Below, piece after piece: positions 40,464 through 47,912 of a stretch of 64,000 nucleotides of DNA. The notes beneath the pieces were generated by a model that was given only the letters and a program-made list of their open reading frames with translations, was not told the DNA's origin and searched no databases. The position numbers and the translations under genes were made by a program. Positions within the stretch are counted from its first letter, which is position 1; the number at the start of each line of letters is the position of its first letter. The DNA comes from Actinomycetaceae bacterium (GTDB taxonomy: Bacteria > Actinomycetota > Actinomycetes > Actinomycetales > Actinomycetaceae), in assembly GCA_028724905.1 (NCBI GenBank), contig JAQYTG010000015.1:47250-111249 (forward strand), read 5' to 3'.

Positions 40464-41005
40464 TGCTGCACCGCCTTCGAGGTTGAACCCTTCCTAGTAG
40501 GATGGAAGTTGCGAAACAGTTCACCTACTAGGAAGGAAGAATGATGGAATTGTCTACGCGTAAAGAGCTTGTTACTGAAGCGCTTGAGAATATGCGTCAC
40601 GGAACGACGATTGCTGCACAGTTGAGGCAAAACGCTAGCAGCGGTGAGGTACGTGAGTTGGCGGAGGCAGTGCATTTCATTGGTTTCGGTGCGCAGCAGA
40701 TCGGGCTCGCTTTGAGTGATGCTGGGCGTGTGAATGATTTGCAGATCCAGCGGGAGCTTCTCAATGAGCTCGTTAAGCGTGTTGAGAAGTAGATCGGCGC
40801 TGACGGGGTTGGTGCCGTTGAGCATTGCCGCGAGTGTTTGGGCTTCGTCATAGCCTGGATATGGGGGAAGCGTGTTCATGCTGATGTTTCCTTGCTTGCT
40901 TTGGCTGATCGTGCCGTGTGATTGATTGCGCCAGCGGTGGGTAATCGCAGTGAATTCGGTAAGTTCATCAATGGCGTGTTTACGTTGCTTGCGCGCGGCT
41001 CTCAT
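40460..41005 (-). CDS. Early phage protein, overlapped by an antisense ORF
   Basis: 181 residues from ATG 41005 (GAGG 9 nt upstream), or 139 from ATG 40879 (AAGGAA upstream). The first two thirds look coding (KHAIDELTEFTAITHRWRNQSHGT..., MNTLPPYPGYDEAQTLAAMLNGTNPVSADLLLNTLNELIEKLPLDLQII), while the C-terminal third is basic and unconvincing. Its stop overlaps the start of the HTH gene below (ATGA) and its start overlaps the antirepressor, which argues for a real member of the leftward operon. It conflicts with the plus-strand ORF 40541-40792. Function unknown. Confidence 0.5.
   Translation of the reverse strand: MRAARKQRKHAIDELTEFTAITHRWRNQSHGTISQSKQGNISMNTLPPYPGYDEAQTLAAMLNGTNPVSADLLLNTLNELIEKLPLDLQIIHTPSITQSEPDLLRTETNEMHCLRQLTYLTAASVLPQLCSNRRSVTHILKRFSNKLFTRRQFHHSSFLVGELFRNFHPTRKGSTSKAVQQ
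40489..40536. promoter_or_regulatory. 13-bp perfect inverted repeat covering a ribosome-binding site
   Basis: CCTTCCTAGTAGG (40489-40501) and CCTACTAGGAAGG (40524-40536) are perfect complements with a 22-bp spacer. The second arm contains the AGGAAGG ribosome-binding site of the plus-strand ORF at 40541, so an RNA hairpin would hide it. As DNA it could be an operator. Confidence 0.6.
40541..40792 (+). CDS. Possible small antisense-encoded helical protein
   Basis: 83 residues (MMELSTRKELVTEALENMRHGTTIAAQLRQNASSGEVRELAEAVHFIGFGAQQIGLALSDAGRVNDLQIQRELLNELVKRVEK). Composition is natural, two amphipathic helices, with a strong AGGAAGGAAG Shine-Dalgarno in the inverted repeat. It runs against all neighbouring early genes and overlaps a minus-strand frame. 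Real status uncertain; if real it could act in the lysogen. Confidence 0.45.
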   Translation: MMELSTRKELVTEALENMRHGTTIAAQLRQNASSGEVRELAEAVHFIGFGAQQIGLALSDAGRVNDLQIQRELLNELVKRVEK

Positions 41006-41771
41006 GCTGCACCGCCTCAGCCTGCTCAGCAGCGCCAAGGAATTTGGCAATGAAATACTGTTGCCCTTTCCCTGTCACTTTCGTGGTGCGGTTGATGCGG
41101 ACTGTTCCGTCTGGCTGCTGGTTCGTGGTTTCCTTCACCTCGAACAGGCCGAGATTCATTGCTTTTTGAGTTGGGGAGTTCCACGAGTCTCCTCTGCGGG
41201 AAATGAGATAGTCGTGGTCGCGCAGCCATGCGAAGAGGCGTTGTTGGCCAGTATCGATACCGTTACCTTTCAGGATTTTTGCTAGTTCTCCTACGAGTAT
41301 TGATGTGTGTGAGGCGGCGACTGAGTCAGCGAACAAGACTTTCGGGGCTTGCTGGGCTAGCTGGTTGGCTTGTTCCTCGATTTTTGATTGGAGCCACCGC
41401 ATCGAGGCGAGAGCCATTTCTTCAGGGCTCATATTGTCCTGACCTGCTATATAGCCACCATGCCGCCGAATCGACGGCAAAACATCGTGCGTCACCCACC
41501 GCTTGAATTCTTTAGCTTCAGAACGGCGAGAGCGCAGAATCGCTGAATAGAGTCCAGCTTCATTGATGATGGCGAGGTTTTGCTCTCCGCCAAGGGTGTG
41601 CACAGTCTGCATACCCTTTTCGTCGTCATCGAGTGTGCGAGTCATCGCTGTGGCCGCCGAGTATCCCAAAATCTTCGCTATATCAGAAGCGACAAACCAT
41701 GGCTGTGAATCACTTTCAACTACCCGAACCGCAGTGCCGCGATATGTAAATGGAGTTATGCTGTAGCTCAT
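40980..41771 (-). CDS. Phage antirepressor (Bro-N and KilAC domains)
   Basis: 263 residues. Bro-N: FTYRGTAVRVVESDSQPWFVASDIAKILGYSAATAMTRTLDDDEKGMQTVHTLGGEQNLAIINEAGLYSAILRSRRSEAKEFKRWVTHDVLPSIRRHGGYI. KilAC: KVLFADSVAASHTSILVGELAKILKGNGIDTGQQRLFAWLRDHDYLISRRGDSWNSPTQKAMNLGLFEVKETTN...GKGQQYFI. Antirepressors inactivate the prophage repressor or modulate early transcription. Second gene of the leftward early operon; overlaps the Cro-like gene by 4 bp. Confidence 0.95.
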   Translation of the reverse strand: MSYSITPFTYRGTAVRVVESDSQPWFVASDIAKILGYSAATAMTRTLDDDEKGMQTVHTLGGEQNLAIINEAGLYSAILRSRRSEAKEFKRWVTHDVLPSIRRHGGYIAGQDNMSPEEMALASMRWLQSKIEEQANQLAQQAPKVLFADSVAASHTSILVGELAKILKGNGIDTGQQRLFAWLRDHDYLISRRGDSWNSPTQKAMNLGLFEVKETTNQQPDGTVRINRTTKVTGKGQQYFIAKFLGAAEQAEAVQHESRAQAT

Positions 41772-42007
41772 TTCAAATCCTTATAATCACCTTTGAGGGC
41801 TTCAGCTTCTTCAGCAGCCTCAAAAAATCTGAGTTCTGTAATTCCGAAAGCGGCTGCTATCCGCTCAATTTCACTGACGCGAAAATCCGTTTTCCCTTGA
41901 GTTTTTTTGATGAGAGTTCCGTACGGAATTCCCGACTTCTTTGCAAGATCTCCAAGCGTCCAATTCAGGCGGCCTAGATTCGCACGAATTGCTGCCTGTA
42001 TATCCAT
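41768..42007 (-). CDS. Cro-like XRE family regulator
   Basis: 79 residues. HTH: LNWTLGDLAKKSGIPYGTLIKKTQGKTDFRVSEIERIAAAFGI. First gene of the leftward lytic operon, divergent from the repressor and separated from it by a 140-bp operator region. Expected to repress the repressor promoter during lytic growth. Ends with an acidic tail (FFEAAEEAEALKGDYKDLK). Confidence 0.85.
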   Translation of the reverse strand: MDIQAAIRANLGRLNWTLGDLAKKSGIPYGTLIKKTQGKTDFRVSEIERIAAAFGITELRFFEAAEEAEALKGDYKDLK

Positions 42008-42014
42008 TCCGCCT

Positions 42015-42103
42015 CAATTCTAAATAGGATTTTTATTTGCTTATTTTTAGCCGGAAGAACCGGCTTCACGAATTACAATAATGCTATTTAGAATTGCTGT
42101 CAA
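42015..42103 (-). promoter_or_regulatory. Leftward early promoter with paired operators
   Basis: On the minus strand TTGACA (42103-42098), 17 bp, TATTGT (42080-42075). The spacer holds operator CTATTTAGAATTG (42084-42096); its perfect inverted partner CAATTCTAAATAG (42015-42027) lies between the start point and the Cro-like gene. A 6-bp hairpin AGCCGG/CCGGCT (42049-42065) sits between. Two identical half-operators bracketing a promoter form the expected lysis-lysogeny switch; looping is possible. Confidence 0.8.
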
Positions 42104-42147
42104 GTCTATATAGAAACCACCTAACTCTTTTCTGCTAAAGTGGCGGG

Positions 42148-42564
42148 GTGGGTAGGAAAAGTCTTGAAATTTCTAAGCTCGATCGTGCGCTAGCGGTCGA
42201 GTTTTCTAAAGAGCGTGATGCGCGCGGCTGGAGCGAAGCCGAGCTCGGACGCCGGGCTGGTTTAGCACAGTCAATTGTTCATCGAATCATTTCTGGGGAA
42301 TACGCAATCAAAATATCTCAAGCCTCTGCAATTGCCGAAGCTTTCGGGTTTTCGCTAAAAGCTTTCATAGCTCGAACTGAAAAAAAGCATTCTTCTCCTG
42401 CCCCTATCCCTGCCCATGCTACCCAAGCATATATTGATGAAGCCCAACGCCTCGCCCGTGAAGCCATCGCTAACGGCTATGCTCTCGCCGCCAAACACCA
42501 CGAACCAAACCCATACGACAGGATCGGCGAGGAATCACAAGCACCCACAGAAGACGAGGGTTAA
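42148..42564 (+). CDS. XRE-family prophage repressor
   Basis: 138 residues. N-terminal HTH: LDRALAVEFSKERDARGWSEAELGRRAGLAQSIVHRIISGEYAIKISQASAIAEAFGFSLKAFI. The C-terminal 65 residues are Ala/Pro-rich with no LexA-type peptidase, so induction would not be by RecA self-cleavage; the ImmA-like peptidase at 43490 may do this instead. GTG start with no clear ribosome-binding site. Rightward, divergent from the Cro-like gene. Likely the immunity repressor. Confidence 0.85.
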   Translation: MGRKSLEISKLDRALAVEFSKERDARGWSEAELGRRAGLAQSIVHRIISGEYAIKISQASAIAEAFGFSLKAFIARTEKKHSSPAPIPAHATQAYIDEAQRLAREAIANGYALAAKHHEPNPYDRIGEESQAPTEDEG

Positions 42565-42572
42565 GCCGTAGA

Positions 42573-43274
42573 ATGTACTATCTTTTTATCGACGAGTCAT
42601 ACAATGACGACCAATATTACATTGGCGGGGTCTTATGTACACCTAGTCAGATCTCAACAATCGCCGACAATATGGAAGCACTAGCACGCTACAATGCCGA
42701 CAAACACGGAATGCCAGAACCCCCAGAATTTCACGCACATTCAATAATGAATGCGCAAGACGACTGGAAGCATCTAGCAGACGATTTCCGTAAGCCTCTC
42801 GGCGTTTTCCGGAAAGTGCTCCACATCATCGCCAATAGTGGTGCAGCCATCTATATCGAAGGCGTTGACGTAAACCGGCTCAAACGCCGATACAAATACC
42901 CTTCATCACCATATGAGATATCACTAAGGCATTTGCTGGAAAAGATTAACGAAAAATGTATGACTGAAAATGACCGATGCATAGTTCTCGCAGATGACAT
43001 CCCCGAAAAAGACGCAATTAGCGAAGCAATAGCAGGGTACACACAGACCGCTACACCGGGCTATCGCATGCAAGTACTTGGAACGATCGAACCACAGGTC
43101 ATCTTTGTCGACTCGCGCCACAGTAGAATCGTTCAAGCCGCAGACATGTGCGTATATTTGGCTAGAAGAGTTTTGGAAAACGATTCTCAATCCCCACAAG
43201 CTGCTAGGGCTGCCAAACGGCTTTACAAACTACTAGAACACCAGATCGCATCTGAGCGTAAATGGCGTCCATAA
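42573..43274 (+). CDS. DUF3800 domain protein
   Basis: 233 residues. The N-terminus MYYLFIDESYNDDQYYIGGVLC and the C-terminal VIFVDSRHSRIVQAADMCVYLARR are the two signatures of DUF3800, an RNase H-like fold with a conserved Asp-Glu-Ser start (DES) and D-S-x-x-S-x-x-I-Q-x-A-D end. Members occur in phages, defence islands and near restriction systems; biochemical role not established. It follows the repressor by 8 bp and so is probably expressed in the lysogen. Confidence 0.9.
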   Translation: MYYLFIDESYNDDQYYIGGVLCTPSQISTIADNMEALARYNADKHGMPEPPEFHAHSIMNAQDDWKHLADDFRKPLGVFRKVLHIIANSGAAIYIEGVDVNRLKRRYKYPSSPYEISLRHLLEKINEKCMTENDRCIVLADDIPEKDAISEAIAGYTQTATPGYRMQVLGTIEPQVIFVDSRHSRIVQAADMCVYLARRVLENDSQSPQAARAAKRLYKLLEHQIASERKWRP

Positions 43275-43280
43275 AAAGCT

Positions 43281-43302
43281 CGGGAGCCTCTTTCGGCTCC
43301 CG
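43281..43302 (+). terminator. Hairpin after the DUF3800 gene
   Basis: CGGGAGCC-TCTTTC-GGCTCCCG: perfect 8-bp stem 7 nt after the stop. No T-run follows, so it may be a weak or factor-assisted terminator. The 43303-43489 spacer holds no other visible feature. Confidence 0.6.
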
Positions 43303-43489
43303 GCGACAACGCTCTGATAAACAGCTCGTCGTGCTTTCATGGTAATAATTTGTGTCATCTCGTGTCAATAGGAGTCAGCATTGTTCATAGGGGCAAAGCA
43401 TAAAACCGACTATCCAACAGTCTCTTCAAGACTTCGGAAAAGGCTCCCTACCCCTTTTTATCGCCAGCGCTTAAATCATATCGTGCAGC

Positions 43490-43936
43490 ATGCGAGATAG
43501 ATTTCTTACCCACGTTTTTCACCCATTTTTTGCCCCACCCGTTTTCTATTCTAGACGCGTGACTCTTGATCAGCTTATCGCCCGCTGTACCACTATCGGT
43601 GTACGGGTCATATTCGCACCCTATGAGCTAGCAGGAGCCTATATTCACGCAGTCAAGCTTATTGTTATCGATACGCGCCAGGCTGAAGGGCATCAGCTAG
43701 CCACGCTCGCCCACGAGTATTTTCATGCCCTACGCGGTGACGAGGGTACCCAGGGAAAGCGTGTGGAGCGGTTGATCGACCAGCGTGCGGCACGCCTCCT
43801 GATCGACCCGTTCGAGTATGCTCTCGCAGAACGCATTTTCGAGGGTGATAGCGCGGCTATCGCTGAAGAAGCCGGCTTCCCCGTGTGGGTGATAGATGCC
43901 TATAAAGACACGCTAGAGCAGATCCCCACACATTGA
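43490..43936 (+). CDS. ImmA/IrrE-like metallopeptidase
   Basis: 148 residues. The zinc motif HEYFH lies in GHQLATLAHEYFHALRGDEG. The N-terminal part LDQLIARCTTIGVRVIFAPYELAGAYIHAVKLIVIDTRQ matches ImmA family starts. A GTG at 43559 (VTLDQL) is a plausible alternative start, since the first 23 residues look non-conserved. In ICEBs1 and related phages ImmA cleaves the HTH repressor to start induction; the same job on the 42148 repressor is inferred. Last gene before attR. Confidence 0.87.
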   Translation: MRDRFLTHVFHPFFAPPVFYSRRVTLDQLIARCTTIGVRVIFAPYELAGAYIHAVKLIVIDTRQAEGHQLATLAHEYFHALRGDEGTQGKRVERLIDQRAARLLIDPFEYALAERIFEGDSAAIAEEAGFPVWVIDAYKDTLEQIPTH

Positions 43937-43942
43937 CATTTC

Positions 43943-43956
43943 GTGTACCGGTACAC
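43943..43956. promoter_or_regulatory. 14-bp perfect palindrome GTGTACCGGTACAC
   Basis: A perfect palindrome just after the ImmA-like stop. It shares GTACACA with the paired repeats inside attL (10573-10591). Candidate integrase arm site or operator. The remaining 43957-44080 is AT-rich and otherwise featureless. Confidence 0.45.
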
Positions 43957-44080
43957 AAATTCAATCAATTTTGCCTGTTTTTTGCACAGAAAAACACAAG
44001 CGCATTCATACGAAATTACAATGACTTTAAGGCGTAATATCAACTAAAAATGGTTCTTTTCTAAGTTGTAATGTCACAGA

Positions 44081-44106
44081 TTCGATTCCCGTCACCCGCT
44101 CCAATT
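44081..44106. other. attR of prophage 1
   Basis: Exact 26-bp copy of the tRNA-Gly 3' end seen at attL. The bases upstream do not continue the tRNA, so this is the displaced host half-site that marks the right end of prophage 1. Confidence 0.95.
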
Positions 44107-44264
44107 GGACGTCGAAAATGATAAGTAGGCGTTTGCGTTAGTGAGTACGCCCCAAGGGGGTCAAGAAAACTGCTTGCGTTAGCGAGTGTATAGCGCGTTA
44201 GCCCTGACCTGCGTAAACGCTCCCGAGCTCTAAGGCCTCCCCCGCTGTTCCGCTTTCTGGGCAT

Positions 44265-44302
44265 GAGAAAAGCCCGTCCGCGCACTCATGCACGAACGGG
44301 TC
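44265..44302 (-). terminator. Terminator of the serine-recombinase operon
   Basis: Minus strand CCCGTTCG...CGGACGGG followed by CTTTTCTC. The U-G pair in the stem works only in the minus-strand RNA. It lies 19 bp after the stop at 44321. The 44107-44264 spacer contains two GCGTTAG(T/C)GAG repeats and must also hold the left attachment site of prophage 2, which I could not locate. Confidence 0.75.
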
Positions 44303-44320
44303 AGAATCTTCATCTCAGAT

Positions 44321-45892
44321 CTAAAGTTGGACGTTCACTTCCTCGCCAACACGGAACACGAACCGGATCGTATCCTCATCCACGATGGCGTGGTCGATGA
44401 GTGCGCTCCACTGTGAGGGGCGAAACTCGCTCACCGGTTCGCCCGCCAGATCGTTAAGTGCAGCAGTCACGGCAGCATGTTTGGCGGTATTCGCTGTAAT
44501 GTCGGCTTCTAGGCTCGCTTTGTGTGCGAGCGTCTTACGATAGGTAGCATCGAGCTCGGTATAGCGAGATTGGTAGGCGTCCTGATCGAGCGCATGCCTC
44601 TGGTTTTCCGCTATCAACGCCTCGATCTGTTCGGTGAGTTCCATGATTTTCGACCGGCACGCGGCGGCTTTCTCTTCTAACCGGCTCGTATCAAACATGC
44701 CATCAAGAACCTGCGGCAGGCAGCTTTGCCGAGGTTGATGGGCGATCAGCTCATTCAAGGCTTGGACGAAAGCACCCTTGATCTGCTCGTCTTTGACAGT
44801 CGCAGTACTGCAAGGCTGATCGCCTGCGTATTTATGGTTGCACTGCCAGACCGTGTGTTTGTATTTCGTGTTCGACGCCCACGTCTTACGCCCATACCAT
44901 GCCTTACATTGGGCGCATTTCAGTCGGGTGGAGAACAAGCCGACTTTCGCTGAAGAAGTGTTGGCGTGGCGGGTGGTGAGCTCGTATTGCACCTGATCCC
45001 AGATACGCGGAGCGATAATCGGTTCATGGTTCCCTGACACATAGTATTGGGGTACTTCACCCTCGTTGACCTTCATCTTCTTAGTAAGGAAGTCAGTTGT
45101 GAAAGTCTTTTGCAGTAGGGCGTCGCCCTTGTATTTTTCGTTAGACAGGATTGAGCGCACCGTCGAGGTTGACCATACTTCTTTCCCACGCGGGGTGAGA
45201 ATCCTGCGGGCAGCGAGTTCAGATTTGATCTCGCTGATCGCCATACCGTCGAGGAAAAGCTGATAGATCAGCCTGACGGTCGGCGCTTGGGTTTCATCGA
45301 TGACGAGGCTGCCATCCTCGCCTTTCTTGTAGCCAAGCAGTGACTTGTAGGGAACCATGATTTTCCCATCTTGAAAACGCTTCCTGTGACCCCACGTGAC
45401 GTTTTCGGAGATCGAGCGGGATTCTTCTTGCGCCAGGCTCGACATGATCGTGATCAAGAGTTCGCCTTTGGCGTCAAAGGTGTAGATATTTTCCTTCTGA
45501 AAATAGACCTCCACACCTGCGTCTTTGAGTTTGCGCACAGTGGTCAAGGAGTCGACGGTGTTGCGTGCGAAACGGGATACGGACTTGGTGAGGATGAGAT
45601 CAATCTTGCCATTCAAAGCGTCAGTGATCATGGTTTGGAATCCCTCACGGCGTTTCATGGAAGTGCCAGAGATACCCTCATCGGAATACATTCCCGCGAA
45701 CTGCCAATCACTACGGGAACGAATATAGGTGGTGTAGTAGTCGATCTGCGCCTCATAGGAGGAGGCTTGTTCTTCCATATCGGTAGACACTCGCGCGTAG
45801 GCGGCGACCTTTCTGCGTGCTGGTATGCCAGATGAGGCTGTAGCAGATCGAGGTTTCTTTGTTGCTGGTATCGCGGTGACCGTGCGGCTCAT
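44321..45892 (-). CDS. Large serine recombinase 1 of prophage 2
   Basis: 523 residues. Resolvase domain: VAAYARVSTD (nucleophile Ser), DEGISGTSMKRREGFQTMI, SVSRFARNTVDSLTTVRKLKDAGVEVYFQKENI, and SSLAQEESRSISENVTWGHRKRF. Recombinase domain: YKSLLGYKKGEDGSLVIDETQAPTVRLIYQLFLDGMAISEIKSELAARRILTPRGKE. Zinc ribbon: LKCAQCKAWYGRKTW...WQCNHKYAGDQPC. C-terminal coiled coil: EEKAAACRSKIMELTEQIEALIAENQ. It should catalyse attP x attB integration. Overlaps the second recombinase by 4 bp, and both may act together. Confidence 0.94.
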   Translation of the reverse strand: MSRTVTAIPATKKPRSATASSGIPARRKVAAYARVSTDMEEQASSYEAQIDYYTTYIRSRSDWQFAGMYSDEGISGTSMKRREGFQTMITDALNGKIDLILTKSVSRFARNTVDSLTTVRKLKDAGVEVYFQKENIYTFDAKGELLITIMSSLAQEESRSISENVTWGHRKRFQDGKIMVPYKSLLGYKKGEDGSLVIDETQAPTVRLIYQLFLDGMAISEIKSELAARRILTPRGKEVWSTSTVRSILSNEKYKGDALLQKTFTTDFLTKKMKVNEGEVPQYYVSGNHEPIIAPRIWDQVQYELTTRHANTSSAKVGLFSTRLKCAQCKAWYGRKTWASNTKYKHTVWQCNHKYAGDQPCSTATVKDEQIKGAFVQALNELIAHQPRQSCLPQVLDGMFDTSRLEEKAAACRSKIMELTEQIEALIAENQRHALDQDAYQSRYTELDATYRKTLAHKASLEADITANTAKHAAVTAALNDLAGEPVSEFRPSQWSALIDHAIVDEDTIRFVFRVGEEVNVQL

Positions 45893-47139
45893 GCCAACCT
45901 CCCCTCACTGGTTAAGCCCACCGGTGTCATGGTTCCATCCGTGAGGTGGAAGGTGAGCTGGTGTTCGAAAGCCTCGATCATCACGATGTGTTCGGCAACC
46001 ACAGCGGGGTCGAAACTTTGGATGCCAAGCACATCTGCGCAGGCGTGTTCGAGCAGTGTTTCGCGTATGTTGTGCCCGCCGCAAGGGTTTCCATTCCCGG
46101 TGCAGGCACTCCAGCAGCGCCAGAACTTGTAGGAGGTTCCAGACTTGTAGGTGCGGGTTTTGCGTTGATAGTTCTTCCCGCACGCCTGACAGTAGATCCG
46201 TCCGGTGAATACTCCTGTGTTCTTTGACGGGGTTGCAGCCGGGCCCATCTCGCGCCTGTGCGCGATTTCTGCTTGCACCGCGTCAAACATCTCCTCGTCA
46301 ATGATGGCTGGTAGTGCATTGTCGACCCAGTAGCGCGGCAGCTCCCCGTCGTTGAGAGCGCGTGTGCGGGCTTGGATTGTGGTGCGGTACATTTTCTGTA
46401 ACATTTGGCAGCCCTTGTACCGCTCATTTTCAAGCATGCGACGAAACACTGACCCGTAGAACCGCCCTCCTCCTCGAGAGCGTTTACCTTCAGCGTTGAG
46501 CATGGTCGCAGTTTTCTCCGGGCTAATCCCGTCCAAGAAATTCACAAACAACAAACGCACAATCTCTGCTTCTTCTTCGACGATGGTAAACTCACCGTCT
46601 GCCCATTGGTATCCATAGACGACGAAGGAGTTCGTGCCACCGCTCTTGTACCGGTTACGGATCGCCCATTTCACGTTCTGAGATAGTGAGCGGGATTCTT
46701 CTTGAGCAAACGACGCCAACAAAGTCAGCAACAGTTCCCCGTCAGCACTCAACGTGTCGATGCGTTCACGCTCAAACCGGACGGTCACACCAAGGTCTTT
46801 CAGCTCACGAACCGTAGCAAGCAGATCGACCGTGTTGCGAGCAAGGCGCGAGATCGATTTACACAACACAATATCTACACCCCCACCTCTGGCTACTTCC
46901 ATCAGATCGGCGAACCCTTGCCGGGATTTCGTTGACGTGCCAGTGACGCCCTCATCAGTGAACACCCCGACGTAAGCCCATCCAGGCGTCGATTGAATCA
47001 GGCGCGAATAATACGAAACCTGTGCCGACAATGACGCGAACTGCTCTACGGTGTTGGTTGAGACCCTCGCGTATGCTGCCACGTTGACCAGTTTCGGGGC
47101 AGGCGGGCGCACCGGTGTCACCACGCTAACTTGTGCCAC
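45889..47139 (-). CDS. Large serine recombinase 2 of prophage 2
   Basis: 416 residues. VNVAAYARVSTNTVEQFASLSAQVSYYSRLIQ holds the catalytic Ser. DEGVTGTSTKSRQGFADLMEVAR, SISRLARNTVDLLATVRELKDLGVTVRFERERI and SFAQEESRSLSQNVKWAIRNRY follow. Recombinase domain and zinc ribbon (CQACGKNYQRKTRTY...WRCWSACTGNGNPC) come next, but there is no long C-terminal coiled coil, so it is shorter than its partner. The GTG at 47139 has AAAGGAG 5 nt upstream and is preferred to an ATG 30 bp earlier. Paired recombinases of unequal length are known in actinobacterial and clostridial prophages; division of labour (integration versus excision) is open. Confidence 0.93.
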   Translation of the reverse strand: MAQVSVVTPVRPPAPKLVNVAAYARVSTNTVEQFASLSAQVSYYSRLIQSTPGWAYVGVFTDEGVTGTSTKSRQGFADLMEVARGGGVDIVLCKSISRLARNTVDLLATVRELKDLGVTVRFERERIDTLSADGELLLTLLASFAQEESRSLSQNVKWAIRNRYKSGGTNSFVVYGYQWADGEFTIVEEEAEIVRLLFVNFLDGISPEKTATMLNAEGKRSRGGGRFYGSVFRRMLENERYKGCQMLQKMYRTTIQARTRALNDGELPRYWVDNALPAIIDEEMFDAVQAEIAHRREMGPAATPSKNTGVFTGRIYCQACGKNYQRKTRTYKSGTSYKFWRCWSACTGNGNPCGGHNIRETLLEHACADVLGIQSFDPAVVAEHIVMIEAFEHQLTFHLTDGTMTPVGLTSEGRLA

Positions 47140-47185
47140 GTTTTCTCCTTTCGCGTTAGGTCTATACACGCTCTAAAACGGGTGT

Positions 47186-47395
47186 TTATCCAGTCGTTTC
47201 GCCCACTACCTGTGACTGATAGATCGGCGTCCACGTCTGGCACAGCAGCCGGTGAGCACGCCGATACTCTGCGGGTGTGAGCACGCCCCGACCCGCCAGG
47301 ATGCTCAGCAGGTGCGCATCGGCAATGAAGCCCAGTTCTCGAGCGAACACCGCAGGCCTTGTCATCTGATCAACAGGAGCAGCCAGCGCTTTCAT
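47186..47395 (-). CDS. Small accessory protein of the recombinase cluster
   Basis: 69 residues (MKALAAPVDQMTRPAVFARELGFIADAHLLSILAGRGVLTPAEYRRAHRLLCQTWTPIYQSQ). Helix-rich; the segment ILAGRGVLTPAEYRRAHRLL resembles the SHOCT-like short helical motif found in proteins beside serine recombinases. Possibly a recombination directionality factor. It overlaps the neighbouring gene by 4 bp. Confidence 0.65.
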   Translation of the reverse strand: MKALAAPVDQMTRPAVFARELGFIADAHLLSILAGRGVLTPAEYRRAHRLLCQTWTPIYQSQVVGETTG

Positions 47396-47775
47396 GCTCG
47401 TCCGCCCCTGGTGCCGAATCGGGCGCGCACATAACAGGCATGACAGCAGTATTTTTGTCTCGGCTTATCCACGATCACGAAGCGATGCCCGCAGTAGGCA
47501 CAAGACCGCCCGCGCACAGGCTCGGTTTTCTGCCGTTCCCGCCAGGCCTTGTGCCTGCAGGAGGGCGAGCAAAACCGAGCCCGAGCCCCTCCCTGAATAG
47601 GGGTGGCACACCACTGGCACACGCGCTCGACCACCAACAACTCGGCCTCGAGATTTCGGCTGGTGCAGTATGAGCGGACCTGGTCACGAGTCAGGGCGCA
47701 AAAATCGGCAATCGCTTTATATCCCCAGCCCGCTGCACGCAAGTTACGAATACGTTGTTCATCAAGATCATTCAC
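47392..47775 (-). CDS. Zinc-finger/HTH protein of the recombinase cluster
   Basis: 127 residues. An N-terminal sigma-like helix-turn-helix (QRIRNLRAAGWGYKAIADFCALTRDQVRSYC) precedes two zinc-binding segments (CQWCATPIQGGARARFCSPSCRHKAWRER and CAYCGHRFVIVDKPRQKYCCHACYVRARF). Similar proteins, often labelled sigma-70-like, accompany paired serine recombinases. It probably binds attachment-site DNA or regulates the recombinases. Confidence 0.78.
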   Translation of the reverse strand: MNDLDEQRIRNLRAAGWGYKAIADFCALTRDQVRSYCTSRNLEAELLVVERVCQWCATPIQGGARARFCSPSCRHKAWRERQKTEPVRGRSCAYCGHRFVIVDKPRQKYCCHACYVRARFGTRGGRA

Positions 47776-47847
47776 AGTGGGGTCACTCCCTTCACCCCAC
47801 TGCCGACAAACCCACGAATGTTAAATCCGCCCGCAAAATGACGAAAT

Positions 47848-47882
47848 GCCCCGCCACCACCCATGACGGGTAGCAGCGGGGC
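47848..47882 (-). terminator. Probable terminator of the prophage 2 late operon
   Basis: GCCCCGC (47848-47854) and GCGGGGC (47876-47882), with an inner ACCC/GGGT stem, form a strong hairpin 31 bp after the endolysin stop. The minus-strand 3' side is ATTTCG, a weak U-tract. Confidence 0.6.
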
Positions 47883-47912
47883 TTCAATACGCCGTAGTAG
47901 CGTGGGTGTTTA

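Noticed and set aside
44061..44285. Minus-strand 74-codon frame between attR and the recombinase terminator
   Set aside because: Covers the tRNA-derived att sequence and a terminator; no start signal or family resemblance.
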